A stretch of DNA of 64,000 nucleotides, from assembly GCA_025738555.1 (NCBI GenBank), contig JAOVFP010000016.1, forward strand, positions 3,410,001 to 3,474,000, given 5' to 3'. Shown one piece after another: positions 35,809-50,300 of the stretch. Made by a program: the position numbers and the translations under genes. The DNA is from Cyathus striatus (Eukaryota; Basidiomycota; Agaricomycetes; Agaricales; Nidulariaceae). Position 1 is the first letter of the stretch, and every line of letters starts with the position of its first letter. The notes under the pieces were generated by a model, which saw nothing but the letters and a program-made list of their open reading frames with translations, made no database searches and was not told the DNA's origin.

Positions 35809-37467
35809 TAGCCTTGGGGAACAGCTCCGCGGTGAAGGTTTATTAAGGAAGTTGAGAATACGTGTTGGAAGAAGGAAAGTTTAGTTGGGGAGGGGGTGAA
35901 ATTCTGATTCCGTGATGGACGACTTGGGGCCTCTGCTTTTCTGCGACGGGTGTCGTCCACACATTACGTTACGACATCCGTGTTGGCGTAGAAGCAAGCC
36001 GTAATTGAAATGAAGAATCCTCCTGTAAGGGGGTCAACTCTTGTGACTGAGAGAACATATGACAGTGACAGGCGTGCTGTAAGCATTTGTGATGGGAGCT
36101 CACAGGACAAATTAAATCTAATCTTGAGCGGATAGCCTTCCTCGAAAGACAATTAGAGTGTGGACAAGTGGCCCACGTAATCAAACGTGAATCATTGGCA
36201 TCATCACGCTAGGCAGGAGTAGGCGAGGTGAAAATGAAATTCCTTTTCTCGGAACCACACGAAGAACTCGTGTTCGAGGACTCCTTGCTGACTCGATGCA
36301 GCAACAATGCAGACTTGAAATCCGCTGCTATAGCCTATGTCGGCTTCCGATCACAGCTAACCATGTTTGCAGTATTGGATAATAAGTAATGTTTAGACAC
36401 CTCCTAGAAACAGGAGGCGGATAAGCACGATTACGGTATCCGCGCTAGTTGTTCTCGTGGCAGAAGACGACACTTCGTACTCGCACATGCATATGCACTG
36501 TTCGCAAGTTATACCACATTTTCATATATTCGAGCTCCGTCTGGTAGCATAGGGAGAAAAGGCGTTCGCTAGGATCCACGAAGAACTTCCGTGAAATCGT
36601 ATTACAATGTTGATAACTGCGAGGTAGCTTGCAGCAGAGCACTATTAGTCGGTCGGAGTAGTAACTTAAAAGAAAAAGGGAAGAGGACTCACCTTATCAA
36701 TACGCTATACCGACCAGAACACCCGGTGACCAAGTCTATCCCATGTAACGTCCGCGGCGGTTCAGTTCAAAATGTTCAGCTCATCTCGGGCGATTCCAGG
36801 AAGATACACAGTTAAAAGTTCTGTGCTCAGCATATGCAGAGACTGTCGATGTAAGATCATGAAAGTACAACAAGTACCATGGAATTTGAGAGAACTGAGC
36901 ATTGCTGAGCAGACCGAGAGCAGACGCTTTGACATCAAATTACGTAAGTCTCTTAAGACAATGTTAAGTATAGCGGTGGAATCAATCGTGTGAAAGTGCA
37001 CGGACCACTCCAAAAATTTATAAAACCCTGGCGCCAGCTATTTTGTTTCCTCAGAACATACTCAATCAGGATCTGTTTACAGAAACTGACCGAGTCTCGC
37101 ATTTTTACAAATGCCGCATCCTTCATATCCAATCGATGATCTCTGCATCTGCTCGTTATACCGAGAACATAATTTCTCTTCGCGAGGAATTTCGAGGACG
37201 TTTGGCTTTTCGAACGAAGGACTTTTTTGGTACTTCTGGAGATTAGCCAACGAGCTAGATGTTTGTCTGATGGATACTCTCTTTTACTTATCTCATTATT
37301 TACTGAAAGCAATGTAATTCATTTGAGTTAATATAATACCATCTCTTGAAATACGTGATTTGCTCTCTATGCCTATGTGATATTAAGCATTCTATAAACA
37401 TGCATAGTAGTGGCAGTTGTCTAGTTATCTTTAACAATTTGAAGTAAATACATTGTATGATATAACT
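35809..37467. other. Gene-poor stretch
   Basis: Several overlapping frames on both strands (for example 36953-37312 minus and 37043-37246 plus) have no recognised features and no consistent splice model. Nothing else stands out. Confidence 0.35.
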
Positions 37468-38038
37468 TCATACAATAGTGGAGGTTGGTGAAATAAACTG
37501 ATCCTTGTAGGGGTTTGCCTGCACCTTCAAGGTGATGGGATGGTGACTGCTTTGCAGAATGTTTATGACCATGCCTTCCGGGATTGAAATACTTCCCTGC
37601 GCAGCATCAGGCTGAGTCGCTGTTGACCCGTAACCAGGAAATGATCTAATTGTATGCATGAGTTCCGCAGCCTCCATCACTCCATCTACCGAACACATTT
37701 CACATCCTGGACTTTGCAGATCAGTACAAGCGATAACCCTGGTACCGTCTGGTTTTTGTCTATAGCTGGAGTGATTGTTGCTATGAACAAAATCGAGGCA
37801 GTAGATATGGTCGGTTTTCATATTTCTTCGAAAGAGACGAATTGTTACGTTGTCCTTAAGCTCGGCATGCAGAACTTCCTCTCTAGCCCTTGGTTTCCTC
37901 TATCAGAATTCAAAAAATAGTCAGTGCTGCCAAGATAGGTAAGTTAACGTACTCCATTGAAAGAGCTTTAGCGGTCTCCAATGGTATTGCAACCTCCTGA
38001 CACAGAGAAGCTCCAGTTTCGGTATTTAAAGACTTCAT
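37468..38038 (-). CDS. Small unknown two-exon protein
   Basis: Starts MKSLNTETGASLCQEVAIPL at 38038. A donor GTACGT after ...KALSM (near 37952) and an acceptor GATAGAG join to KPRAREEVLHAELKDNVTIR in frame. The second exon continues DHIYCLDFVHSNNHSSY, TRVIACTDLQSPGCEMC, GVMEAAELMHTIRSFPGYG and GSISIPEGMVINILQSSHHP, ending at 37468. Length is about 165 residues, with no signal peptide or membrane segment. It lies head-to-tail after the secreted-protein gene at 38354-39257 on the same strand, but no similarity to it was seen. Family not recognised. Confidence 0.45.
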
Positions 38039-38353
38039 TGTGTATAACTTTAGTATGTCATTGATAGTATGTAGTTACACGAGACGAAAAGTCTGTAAAC
38101 AGAGAGACTAGCAGAAAAAATGCTGGAGGAAGCTGCAATGACGTAATGAATGCTTTGTAATGATCTAGCACCAACGAAGAGGTATAATAACAAGTTTTCT
38201 TTAATACATAGATAAACTCAGCAAGCGAATAGATATATAGCAACAGAAACTTTCAATCAAAGTTTTAATGTACAGCTAAACAAAGAAGGAGATTAAATAT
38301 TCTTCCATCCAATGTAAACCAACTTGTATTTCCTCCAAGCTCCTGTCAATGAT

Positions 38354-39257
38354 TTACATTGAAAAATTGTACCAAAAAATCAAGCGATAATTGTCAGCAT
38401 CTGTAGTGATTTTCCAATTACCGGAATATACGATCTGCAAATATATTTCAGTTCTCATTGTTATTTGTTGTGTATGAGAAAAATGGCTAACCAGGGGGGC
38501 ACTTCCAGTAGCCGCAGAGTTCAAGAGAACGGTAAGCACCCCACCATTAGTGCAGAACTGGTCGAAGCTAAACATCAAACAATGGGTGTCATTTTTTTTA
38601 AATTGCCGGTACGTTGTTTCATCGAGCTTACTCCTGAACTCTATACCCGGATACGGAGGGAGAAATATGGACTGCGGCCCAAATCAAATTACCGTCGTAA
38701 CCTGTAGTCGTATCTTTTTCAACCATAATGCATTGAGTATCACTGGGGAGATACGATGCAACTCCGTTGACATATGATTGAAGAATTTCTCGAGGGTCCT
38801 ACAAATGTTCATTATTAACACTTTCCATTATATATTGTACAGGAATCCTTACCGCGTCACCATCGATGTTGAATGCTTGATTATTCTGACTTTGCCCACT
38901 GGAGGTACTAAAAAAGTCGACAAGTTTATTGTACCCGCTTTTGATGGCATCGTAGATAGCAGAGCCAACTATACTTTGAACGACGGGATTTTTGGCGGCT
39001 GCTCGACCTGTAGTGGAGACCGCAGCCCAGAACCCTCTAAGGAGAGTCACTGCCACTGCGGGTACAAACTCGGTATTACGATAATCGAGAGAAACGGAGT
39101 TGATAACGTCGACGGCACGAGCTGCATTCACAACCTTCAATGAATCTTCGGAATCTTCGGAGGTCTTGGTGGTAGCAGCAGATAAAGCTGGGCTACCGGC
39201 GACGATTTGGCCAAGTGAGATGGCAAGAGCGATGGTAGAAAACACGGAGAACTTCAT
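38354..39257 (-). CDS. Small secreted protein, intact paralogue
   Basis: Starts MKFSVFSTIALAISLGQIVA, a clear signal peptide. A Ser/Thr-rich stretch follows, then VVNAARAVDVINSV, a middle region KNPVVQSIVGSAIYDAIKSG and, after three introns, the C-terminal domain. Exon joins: after NIDGDA (intron about 38857-38799); after YRVQ, where GA|C forms Asp before FDQFCTNGGVLTVLLNSA (intron about 38560-38623); and after TGSAPL to IVYSGNWKITTDADNYRLIF. The stop is at 38354. The mature chain would be about 230 residues with few cysteines (TQCIMVE, DQFC). The motif TTGYDGNLIWAAVHIS is shared with the paralogue at 40889-41779. Family not recognised; an extracellular function is likely. Confidence 0.65.
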
Positions 39258-40888
39258 TTCAAGATGCAAGAATTGAACAGCTAGCTGAACACCAGGGTTG
39301 GCTGGTATAAAATACTGTGCGATATGCCAGTTTTTATGCAGCCACGTTTTCGTAAAATTACTAATTTGGTGACCAGCGATATATTGTATCCTAATCTCAG
39401 CAGAAATCCAAGCTGCTGCTATCATCAGAAGAACGTCAGTTTGAGATGCTAGAAGTCAAAGTGAGTATCCTATTCCCCTTGCATACTACTGACGGTGATG
39501 ATCGTCTACAGAATGGTCGAAACTCCTTGAAACAAAAAGATACAGGCAGCTGATGAATATGCTGCGGTTCCTTTGATACAGTACTTGAAGAGCATTGGCT
39601 TCAAATCAACGTAAACTTTCTTCCATCAGAGCTGTCACCTACTTATCATGCAATTAAGTTAGTAGAGCTGCGAGTGCAAAACAGACAAATATATTGTCAC
39701 CTTCTTTTTATGTCGTTTTAGAAAAAATTATATTCATCCTAGTCACTGCTGTCGAAGTTGCGAAATCAATAGGCATAAGGTCCGGGCATAAAGTGGACTT
39801 TCGGTGACAGACATCAAATGGAAGTCAATAATTTGAAGGAACTTAGCCTTGTCTTTTGAGAATAGTCTTTGGTATGTCGATTTCATGTTTAATGGTTTCA
39901 TGACAAAATCTGGATAGCTAGAACGCCCCGAATCTTGTTTGATACTTGAATTAGTAACCGATAAAACTCAGGCAAGCAAGAATCATGATTGTGAACTATT
40001 TGAACTTACTAATCTCGTCTTAAGTTCGTCTTTACTGTACTAAATTAAATTTAGTAAAACTGAAGTCTCAAGAAACTGCGAAACTTTTCAAGTACAGTTT
40101 GAGTATGTGGTAATACGGTGGCGAGTATGTGGTAGTACTGTACTTTTGTTACTTACGAAGGGCCGGGGTGGGGCCGGGGTGGCATTGTGGCATGTACATG
40201 TGACTAGTTGACTATGTAAGTATTTACAGTTGTTTGAATACACCACACATTAAACACTGGCACGGCACTGACTGCGTAAACTAAGATCATCACCAAGAGT
40301 TTTTTCAGGCTGCTCTTCAAAACTAACTCAGTTTCTACCAATGTTTCCAACCGGATTTCTCAAGTACATATTGTGAAATTTAGAACTGGACTTACACACT
40401 ACAAACAGATTACAGTATAGGTTAGTCATCCTGGTCCCTGTGCGTTAGTGGAGTCTACTATGTCATTCTAAGTCGGTGAGAGGTCTCGCGGTGTCTCAGA
40501 GCCATGACAATCCCGATATATTCATTGCATATTCAATAAATACATGACTAGGATTACCATAGTTGTTATGGTTTTCATTTCATGGAATTGATGATGATGA
40601 CAGCGCTCATCGAAGTCGCGTCACCTGTAATCACGCGCCCCATCGTCTTTGTTTCAGCCATCGAAATTGTAAGCATTGTCTTTTAGAGAGGTTAAGATCC
40701 ACTTAAGTGCTTCGCGTTCTAGCATATCTAGCTGACAGCTTTCCAACAACACCACCGTCCGCTAACCATAGGCTCGAAATTATCGCCGGTCGCCCGATTC
40801 GTAATCCCACAAAGAGCAGCTGCATAAAAACACATATGCCAACATTGGTGTTTTATTTCATCACACAGCTCTTAATTCGTAACCAGAT
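39258..40888. promoter_or_regulatory. Shared divergent upstream region of the secreted-protein pair
   Basis: About 1.6 kb between the two divergent starts. The 110 nt before each ATG are similar when read toward each gene. Both contain ATCGC(T/C)GGTC(A/G)CC, AGTAAT or CGTAAT, and GCTGCATAAAAAC, which may serve as a TATA-type element. A short tandem GC-rich repeat, GGGCCGGGGTG twice, lies at about 40160-40183. Confidence 0.45.
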
Positions 40889-41779
40889 ATGAAGCTTTCT
40901 CTATTCGCAGCTATCGCCCTCGCCATGTCGTTCAACCAAATGGTTGCGGGTGGCCCTATTACTTCTGACAACTTTGAGAAGTTGAAAGAATCCTCAGAGG
41001 CTATATATGACGTTCGCGCTCTCAACGTTGTTCACTCCACTGTCTTCAACTCTCGTAATACCGAAGCAAATCCCGCTGCAGATGCCCTCGCATCGTTCTA
41101 GCAGGCTCTGGCTGGTAAAATTCGAGGAGTAACTGGAAATGCCGTGGTCCAAAGTGTCGTCGCTGATGCTGTATATGATATTTTTAAAGACGGGGTTATT
41201 GGACTTGTCGATATCTTCAGAACTAACAAAGAGCAGGGCCAGGATCAGTCCTCGTATAGCATTCAGCCTGCCGGTGACAGGGTAAGGAATTTATGTAGCG
41301 GCGAAATTGAATAATCTAACAGGTCAACTTTACAGACACCTCTCGGTACTCTTCAGGCATATGTCGACGGACTTTCAAATCTTCTCCCCGGTGATATTAA
41401 ATGCACTCTCATCGAATGCGGGGTTACTACAGGATACGACGGTGCTTTGCTTTGGGCCCCAATTCACATTGTATCTGGTTTTCGTATTACAGAGTAGGTT
41501 CCATGAATAATCGACTACTTCGTCCCGCCAGTGCAGCCATGTTGACTGAATTGTTTTTGATATCCTTTAGCTTCGACCAATTTTGCACTAAACAGGGTGA
41601 TATAGCTATGCTTATGAATTCTCCTGATACTGGAAGTAACCCCCTGGTAAGATCGTCTCTTTCGCATTGTTTTACAGAAGAACTAATAAGTGGTACCTGC
41701 CAATTTGTAGTTCGTCATTAGTAGTGGAATGAAGATCAGCACACAACCGGATAATTATCGCATCGTTGTGTCGTATTAG
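40889..41779 (+). pseudogene. Small secreted protein, paralogue with in-frame stop
   Basis: Starts MKLSLFAAIALAMSFNQMVA, a signal peptide like that of the inverted neighbour. The frame meets TAG at 41099-41101, where the paralogue has Trp (GFWAAV); the context here is ASF-stop-QALAGKIRG. After the stop the same frame stays open and conserved: GNAVVQSVVADAVYDIF, then exon 2 TPLGTLQAYVDGL and TTGYDGALLWAPIHIVSGF, then DFDQFCTKQGDIAMLMNS and a final exon FVISSGMKISTQPDNYRIVV ending at 41779. All three introns match the intact copy. A TGG to TAG change is the only lesion seen, so the loss may be recent. Confidence 0.65.
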
Positions 41780-42441
41780 CTTGTAAATCAATTTCTGTAG
41801 TAGCTATGTATATATATTGTAGGGGGTTCCATACTCTAAGCTACTTTATCTTATGGCTTTTCAATACTGTATACGCTGGATTAGAATTTGGAGCTTAAAT
41901 ATTATGGTTGGAATGATCGTTGTCTTCGTTGTTAAGCATGTCCAATTATGTAGTTATTAAAGATTCCGTTTCCATGTTCAAGTTCAGCGGTATTACGACA
42001 CAACCTAACGTTCCTGCGTCCCCCTAAGCCAATTGGGCCATTACTTCTGAGTTAAGTATGACGAGTATTTGCGATAAGATCCCAACAAGCACCGTAGATT
42101 ACAGAAAAAACAGTTACATTAAATACATCAACCACCTGAAAGTTATAGATGCAAGGATAGTTCTAAAATCAAACATACAACTAAAAAATATACACAATAG
42201 ATGAACATAATAAGGTGATCCGAAAAGTACACATATAGAATGGTGGGGAAAGAATGAAAGTGATGGTGTACTGTGTCCATCATGAGGTAAAGGGGGACCT
42301 CTAGCTTTTGAGTGTAGTGCCAATAGACTGGGTGGTGGGTAGTGCGCAGGCCAGAATGCGCACATCAACGATCAACAGGTGGCATAGATAGCGCACGCAA
42401 CGATGCTTATTGCATCGCAATCAAGCATTTGGAGTGGTACC
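41780..42441. other. Intergenic between convergent genes
   Basis: Two 3' ends meet here: the secreted-protein pseudogene and the WD40 gene. The frame at 42114-42368 on the minus strand has no family features. No gene called. Confidence 0.4.
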
Positions 42442-43912
<1,471 letters not shown>

Positions 43913-44960
43913 GATATTCTACAAGCAATATGTTTTCCGTTCTTATGCTTTGACGAGACTGCCGAGTCTCTGAAGACGGGAGACGATAAACGATAAAGCT
44001 CAGTTATTAAATTGAAAATAGAAATCTGAATTGCTAAATTTTAGGCTTGTCATACATAATCAGCTTGTATTATAAACAAGCACAAATAAAAGACCAAATG
44101 GGATCAATATTTGCTTCCGCCCGGGTCGCACAGTCGTGCCTCACGACAAGTCGCCAAGTCCGATCGTCTCACACACCGTCGACTTGCTTATCGATAACCT
44201 GGACGAAAATCAAGAGAACCCAAAATAAAAACCATTCGTCAAGTAACTTGTAATAAGGACTGTGAAGTACATGTGGCCGACCCAAATTTTGTGCGGTCTA
44301 TCATCGGTTTATACTCCAAGTATTTCATGTTATATCCCCCATCGATTGGTTTCAGCCACCAGGTTTCGTCATGTTTTGTTTTCACCTGGTTAATGTTCGG
44401 ATCTAGAATTATAGATGAAGCGTCAAATCCCTGATCCCGTCCTCCCAAGATTCTAACTGCAGGAAATTCCCGATATCTTTCATGTATTTACTCCCCAGGC
44501 ATCAATGTCATGGCACCGAAACTTGTTTCGGAAATCACTCTCAATTTTTTCAGAGAAGAACATCGTTTAATAGACATTCTGTCAATGCACTATCATCCAG
44601 AAACGGCAAGATCTCCGCATCCAATCTCTATCCCCAAGATCTGAGTAACTAATGTCACGCCCACCGATTCCATCTAATTTATTATTTTCATCTGGCATCA
44701 ACCGCAACGACATCCACATTCGAGTCAAACCTCATTTGTCGCTTCAGCCACAAAATGGCACATTCAATGAATATTGCCATAAGACTCTTAATGCTTTCTA
44801 ACTAGCGCGAGTGTCAGACGCCTAGGTCCCTGTTTGGTTTGGGCACAACCGACCAGCCAACCAACCGCCTTCTATTCTTTTTTGCCACTTGTCTTCTCTT
44901 CTCCCCGCATCCCCAAGCATGATCCTCGTTCTCTGATTTTCTTCCACGACAGACACGACG
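43913..44960. other. Intergenic between divergent WD40 and TEA genes
   Basis: Both neighbours read outward, so this is a divergent promoter region. A minus-strand frame at 44239-44448 (GGRDQGFDASSIILDPN, ETWWLKPIDGGYNMKYLEYK) looks somewhat protein-like. It has no start context or family match and may be a gene remnant. Confidence 0.4.
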
Positions 44961-46712
44961 ATGAACCGCGATTCTTCATTCCCTTGTTCTCCTTTATCTC
45001 TCCATGGGAATATCATGCAGCCAGACGCGTCCCATCCCGAGGATGGGCTAGAACCATACGGCGATTATCATACCAATCATGGGCGGACCAATTCGGATTC
45101 AGCACTAGCGAGCGTCGAGATTACGGGGAGAAAAATGTGGAAGACGCTGAGGGAGAGGAAGTCCGAAGCTGTATGGCCTCCCAAGCTAGAGGGCGCTCTG
45201 TTGGAAGGTAACTCCCACATTTTTCCCCTTCCCCACACACTCCATACTAACCTTAGCCATCTTAAACCCCATAGCTCTGAAAAAGTATCGTCCTACATCC
45301 TCCAGAGATCCCAAGCAACTACAACGGTTTCCGAAGAGGAATCGATTTATCTCTGATTATGTCTTCCAGGCTACAGGACAGAGGAGGACACCGAAACAAG
45401 TGGGGAGTCGACTGCAGCAGATTAGAGATACCTGTTCCGAGGAGCACAGTATGTGAATTATGTTTCACCTCATTAACCATGCTCATCATCCTTCTAGTTC
45501 TAAAGCTCCTAACGCGACCAGACCTTCTTCCTCCTCCGGACGAGCCTCTTCCCGCGGCTTCTTTCTACGAGGAAGGGACCAGCTCGCATCTTCTACCACC
45601 TCTGATAAATGAAACCCCTTCGCCGAGCTATACAGCTTCTGTATCACCATCGAGTGCATCCTATCCGCTATCCACATTATCGCCTGCTGTAGCTGAGTTA
45701 GGTCTCGATCCCGAACCCACAATGCAATTTGACGACATGAGCTTTTACTCTGCCACACCCCCTCCACCACCACCGTCCCCTTTTGTGGAACCGGCTAACG
45801 TTTGCATCGAGTTCGTGACGGCCATGAGTTCGTCACCCTCTGACACCATGCCGTTAAATTCGACCATGAGGCATCTGAAGATTGTAGCCCCGAATCCATT
45901 ATGGAATTTTGTTCCGACTGTATCTTTTACGTCCTCGACGCAGCTCATTGTAGACGAGTGCCGTGCTGTGGCACGCGTGTTTATTGGGAACAGCGAAATA
46001 CATCATGAGGAGTCGGAGATTGTTGTGCTGGGAAATCGGGAGGATAAGTGGTTGTATGGGTCGAAGCTTGTCCCTTCCTATTGGGTAGAACTGTGCAAAA
46101 CAACAGGTATGTAAGGTTTTTGCTCGCCGAGCCAGTGTTATGTTGATTAACATTCTGTTAGGCCAGGACTTGTCGGACTGTAGAATTTTGCAGGTCATCG
46201 AAAACCACTCATCGTCCAGTGAGGGCTCAATAAAACCTCTCTTCTCAATCATTTACTCTTTCAAACACCATCCGCCTCCAAAACCACCGGCATCAAATTC
46301 GTTCCCACTTTCCCCGGTACCAGGAGAGACACAGCTGCCGCCACTATTTCCACCAACTACTCTCCATTCATCATACACTTATTCTCTTCCTCGCTACCGT
46401 GAAACCGGGGATCAGACCTCTTGGCACTTACCTCACATGCGCAATTTTTATCCGCGGGATACTAGTACTTCGAGCCAGGTATCCTCTGAGTGGGAGACTT
46501 TCAATACGGAAAATTTTATCCCAGCCCAAGGTGCAGAAAGGACGTTCGATGACATGTCGTGGTATTACAGTGAAACGTATAATCCTACTGGAAACCTTGT
46601 GCTATGTAATATTTCTCGACATGAAGAAAGGGCGTGTTATACGCCAGATACTCCTGAGGAATATGGAGATTTCTACCAGCAACCTAATGGACATTTCGGT
46701 GATATGGCATGA
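44961..46712 (+). CDS. TEA/ATTS-domain transcription factor
   Basis: The DNA-binding TEA domain is encoded over two exons. GRKMWKTLRERKSEAVWPPK and LEGALLE end at about 45208. After an intron closed by CCATAG come ALKKYRPTSSRDPKQLQRFP, KRNRFISDYVFQATG and QRRTPKQVGSRLQQIRDTC (about 45275-45430). This matches the TEAD/AbaA/Tec1 family, which binds CATTCY-type sites and controls development and morphogenesis in fungi. After a further intron the protein continues with a Pro/Ser-rich linker. A conserved-looking beta-rich region follows: LWNFVPTVSFTSSTQLIVDE, CRAVARVFIGN, EDKWLYGSKLVPSYWVEL. The last exon, after an intron near 46109-46161, encodes QDLSDCRILQVIENHSSSSE and a Ser/Thr/Tyr-rich tail ending at 46712. 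No frame lesion seen. The Met chosen is the first in frame upstream of the domain. Confidence 0.85.
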
Positions 46713-47361
46713 TATTGGTTTGGAAAACGGGGAGTATGATTCCCCTTGGACCTAGGAAGCATTATACCATCTGGTTTAATGAGCACCGTAGCACCCTTGT
46801 AGCATACGTATCCTGGCACATTGTCTCTAAGTTCTAATATTTTAGTCAACTCATAAGTATATGTGGTTATATTTGGGTTTCGAATTATGTCGCGCATATT
46901 TTGTAGAGTATCCATTTCTAATTGTTATACGGGTACCAGTGTAGATAGTAGTTTATGGTCAGTGTCTATTTTAGATACAAGAAATATGACATACACATTT
47001 CCCTAGTGATCTACAAAGTCGAAATTGGTGAGATGTGAGCACGACGCCGTTCAGGCCAGTGCTCTAGATAAGTACATAGAGCTAGTATTTAGTAAGCTAC
47101 CTCCAAGATCGGCATACACCGAATACTAGGGTTGATAGATTATAACCATGCTGAAGTGAGATAACAAAGGGTTCCGTCAATATGTAGTAGATCTATCCAG
47201 GATGTATGTACAAAGATCGGATCGTTGGCAGAGAATGGTCTGTACCTACCCTCAGCGAGCAGAATATATATATGTATATAGTAGGTATTACTAAATACAC
47301 AAAGACCAAATAGCCAGACAAAACATTTATAGCAGGGGAGGCATGCAATATATCATATAGA
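46713..47361. other. Intergenic between convergent TEA and NRPS-like genes
   Basis: Short AT-rich spacer shared by two 3' ends. No gene or strong terminator-like structure seen. Confidence 0.4.
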
Positions 47362-50300
47362 CTAAACAAAATCCTTCTCCAGGTCATCAACTGTACGTTT
47401 TCTGGATAAAACCTCGTGGTGTTCACCAGGTACAACGACAACCCGTGCATCAGGGTAGGCTTCCTTCGCACCTAGACCAGTAGCCAACTCCTCGGGTGCT
47501 TCACAGAATGTGCATATACCTTCACTGCTTAAATAAATCGTGGGTACTGCGTTCATTGACTTCAGCCATGAGATGTAGAGATCCCGAGACCATTCTCCTT
47601 CCAAGCGAAATTCATCTCCAAACAAGAACTTGATACAAATCGAAATTGTGTTTTTCATTCTTTTCATCGTGTTTTCCATAAGTGGATGGATCGGTTGGTT
47701 GTTAATTATAGCATCTAATCCATCTGAAACCCATGCAAGAGTGGCTTCCAGCTCTGGTTTCCTTGCAGCTGATACCATCCTTTGAATGCGCCTAAGATTG
47801 TCGTTCACATAATTGTTGAGGTCCGTAGCGGAAATATTTGGATTAAATACTGAAGGATTGCTAACCCCATGAAGATAGACACTAGGGAAATGATCCAGAA
47901 AAGCGACTTGAAGGATTTTATCTCCTGATTGTTCAAGAAGCTTGACAAGATACAGCAAGATTACGGAAGACCCGCTGATCGAAGCAAAGCGATATGGTCC
48001 CACAGGGCGCTCCCTCTGAAATAATTATCATAAGTGGCAGTTAATTACATATATATCCACAACCCTGACCTTGATTTGTTTCAGATAGAATGAAGCGAGG
48101 TGATGGACAGAATCAAACTTTGTAGGAGGCTCTTGCGTTATATCAACTGACCAAACAGCAGACTTGTACATGTCTTGACACTGTAACTTGAAGATACCTG
48201 AAGATCCAGTAATGTCTGAAAGATTTTGAGTCACAGATATTTTATAACTAGAATTTGAACAACATACCTGGTATAAGTATAAGGGGAATCTCGCCAATTC
48301 CATCTTTGAATTTCACCATTCCAGAAGGAGCTCTCATATTGTCTAAAAGTTTATTCCATACTGGAAGCTTGGGTTCCATTTCAGGGGTTATATATTTTTT
48401 ATCTTGCGCTGATGATGGCTCTTTGAGTCTTAACCACAAAGGGAGGTTGAATATATAAGAGCTGAGAGAATTTATAGTTGGATGCGCAAGTAAGAGATCT
48501 GGTGAAAGGAAGAGATGTGTCTTTTCTGTATTTGAGGGTGGCCGGTTACCAGAAAGTGCGTGTATAATAGCATTTCTGATCAGCATTGCACATAAGCTAA
48601 CATGGAGATTATGAGTAAATATGTACTAATTCTTTTGAGTCTTAGCACCTACCTATCTGCGCCATAAGAAAAAATATCATCATCATCCGCAATAGTTCGT
48701 GATAATTTTGATGAAACTATTGCACGAATGAAATGTTTGATCGTGTCCAAATCAGAACGGTCACTTATTGATACACTAAAATCATCAGTAGCCGCTCCAG
48801 AGTTTACTTTTCTGTATAATTTCTGAATTTCTTCATCATATTCCCTGAGAATTGAATGGCGTTTTGGGTAGCCTTTATCGGTATACTCAAATGGTCTGTT
48901 CGGACTAGCAATGATAATCATCTGGTGATTGGTGTGAGATAAATTATAAGGAGAAAAGCTCGATGACCAACCTCTTTGAAAATGCGAGAATGTGTAGGGG
49001 CTGTCGCATTAGCTTCTTGCACACTATCCCTACGAATGAATAAGAAATGAATATTTAGCTATTATAACTATCTTACCAAATCATATTGAGATATTCTTTC
49101 GCTTTAATAGGATTTTCAGTGTCAAATGAACATCTTTCTTCTGGCAAAACAATCACTCCTGCTAGCAGCTGTTCTCTTCCGAACATAATAGCAGAAGCAA
49201 TTCTCTTGTTTTGCTGAAGACACTCTTCTATAGGAACAACAGAGTATTAGTATAATGATAGAGATAAATTGAGCGTGCATACTAACCAATAGGAATTGGA
49301 TTAGTCTGGAATGATAACATGAAAATGTAAACAACCAGGGATAAGTACTTTCGACTACCATACCTTTTCCTACAAGTCAAGAAAGTCAAAATATTATAAA
49401 GAAGCACAACACGAGATATTATTACTCACACCGCTACTATGAACAATCAGTGTATCTATTTCCCTTGTTAGCAACATTACCCAAATATACACTGGTACAT
49501 ACCCTGCCGACCAATCACTCTCCACAATGTTGGATCAGTGGGGTGACATGTGACTATGTCAGCAGTATCGTAGGCAGGGACTCCACCAATCATTGTATTA
49601 CTGGCAGGGAGCTTCTTGAGTTCATTCTCCTAGTAGTCATTCAGCCGCGCAGAATCTACATCAGGAGGAATTCATGGCTTGCCTTGACTACAAGCTTGTA
49701 CAGACCATCTCCTATAGGAGTGAACACTAGGTCTAGCCCTGGATGACTCTAAAATATGTGAACGATATCTAATGTGCAATTGAATAAAGGATTTAAATCA
49801 TATGTGTACCTTCAACCAGTTCCACCCCGCAGATTGGAGGCCACCTATAGCATTGTGAGAAATATGGCTTGTCATTCTACTCATCCAAAAGAATGACAAT
49901 TACTTCGAAAGGAAACAGCCAATGGACCAGTTTCAGTTCTACATCAAGGACACAAGAATGAATATCATAACAGTTAAACAACTAAGCACTTACGTTCCGA
50001 ATGAAGGCGAGAGAGGGATACCTTCACGAAATAGTGTCTCACCCACTTCAAATGACATAGGTCCTCCAGAAAACGTCTAAAGCGATGAGAAAAGTGAAGA
50101 AAATTGCATATACACATGTACATACAATTGATTAGAATTTTTTCAATGCTTCTACATGTTGAGGGTTTTTGCTCCACTCCTATAATCACATTTTATATAT
50201 GTCAAATCAAATGAGATAGATAAGTCAACACATACCTCTAGGAAATAAGGAAATGTAAACATCCTGTTCGACTGCGCTGCAACTGCAGCATCTAATACAG

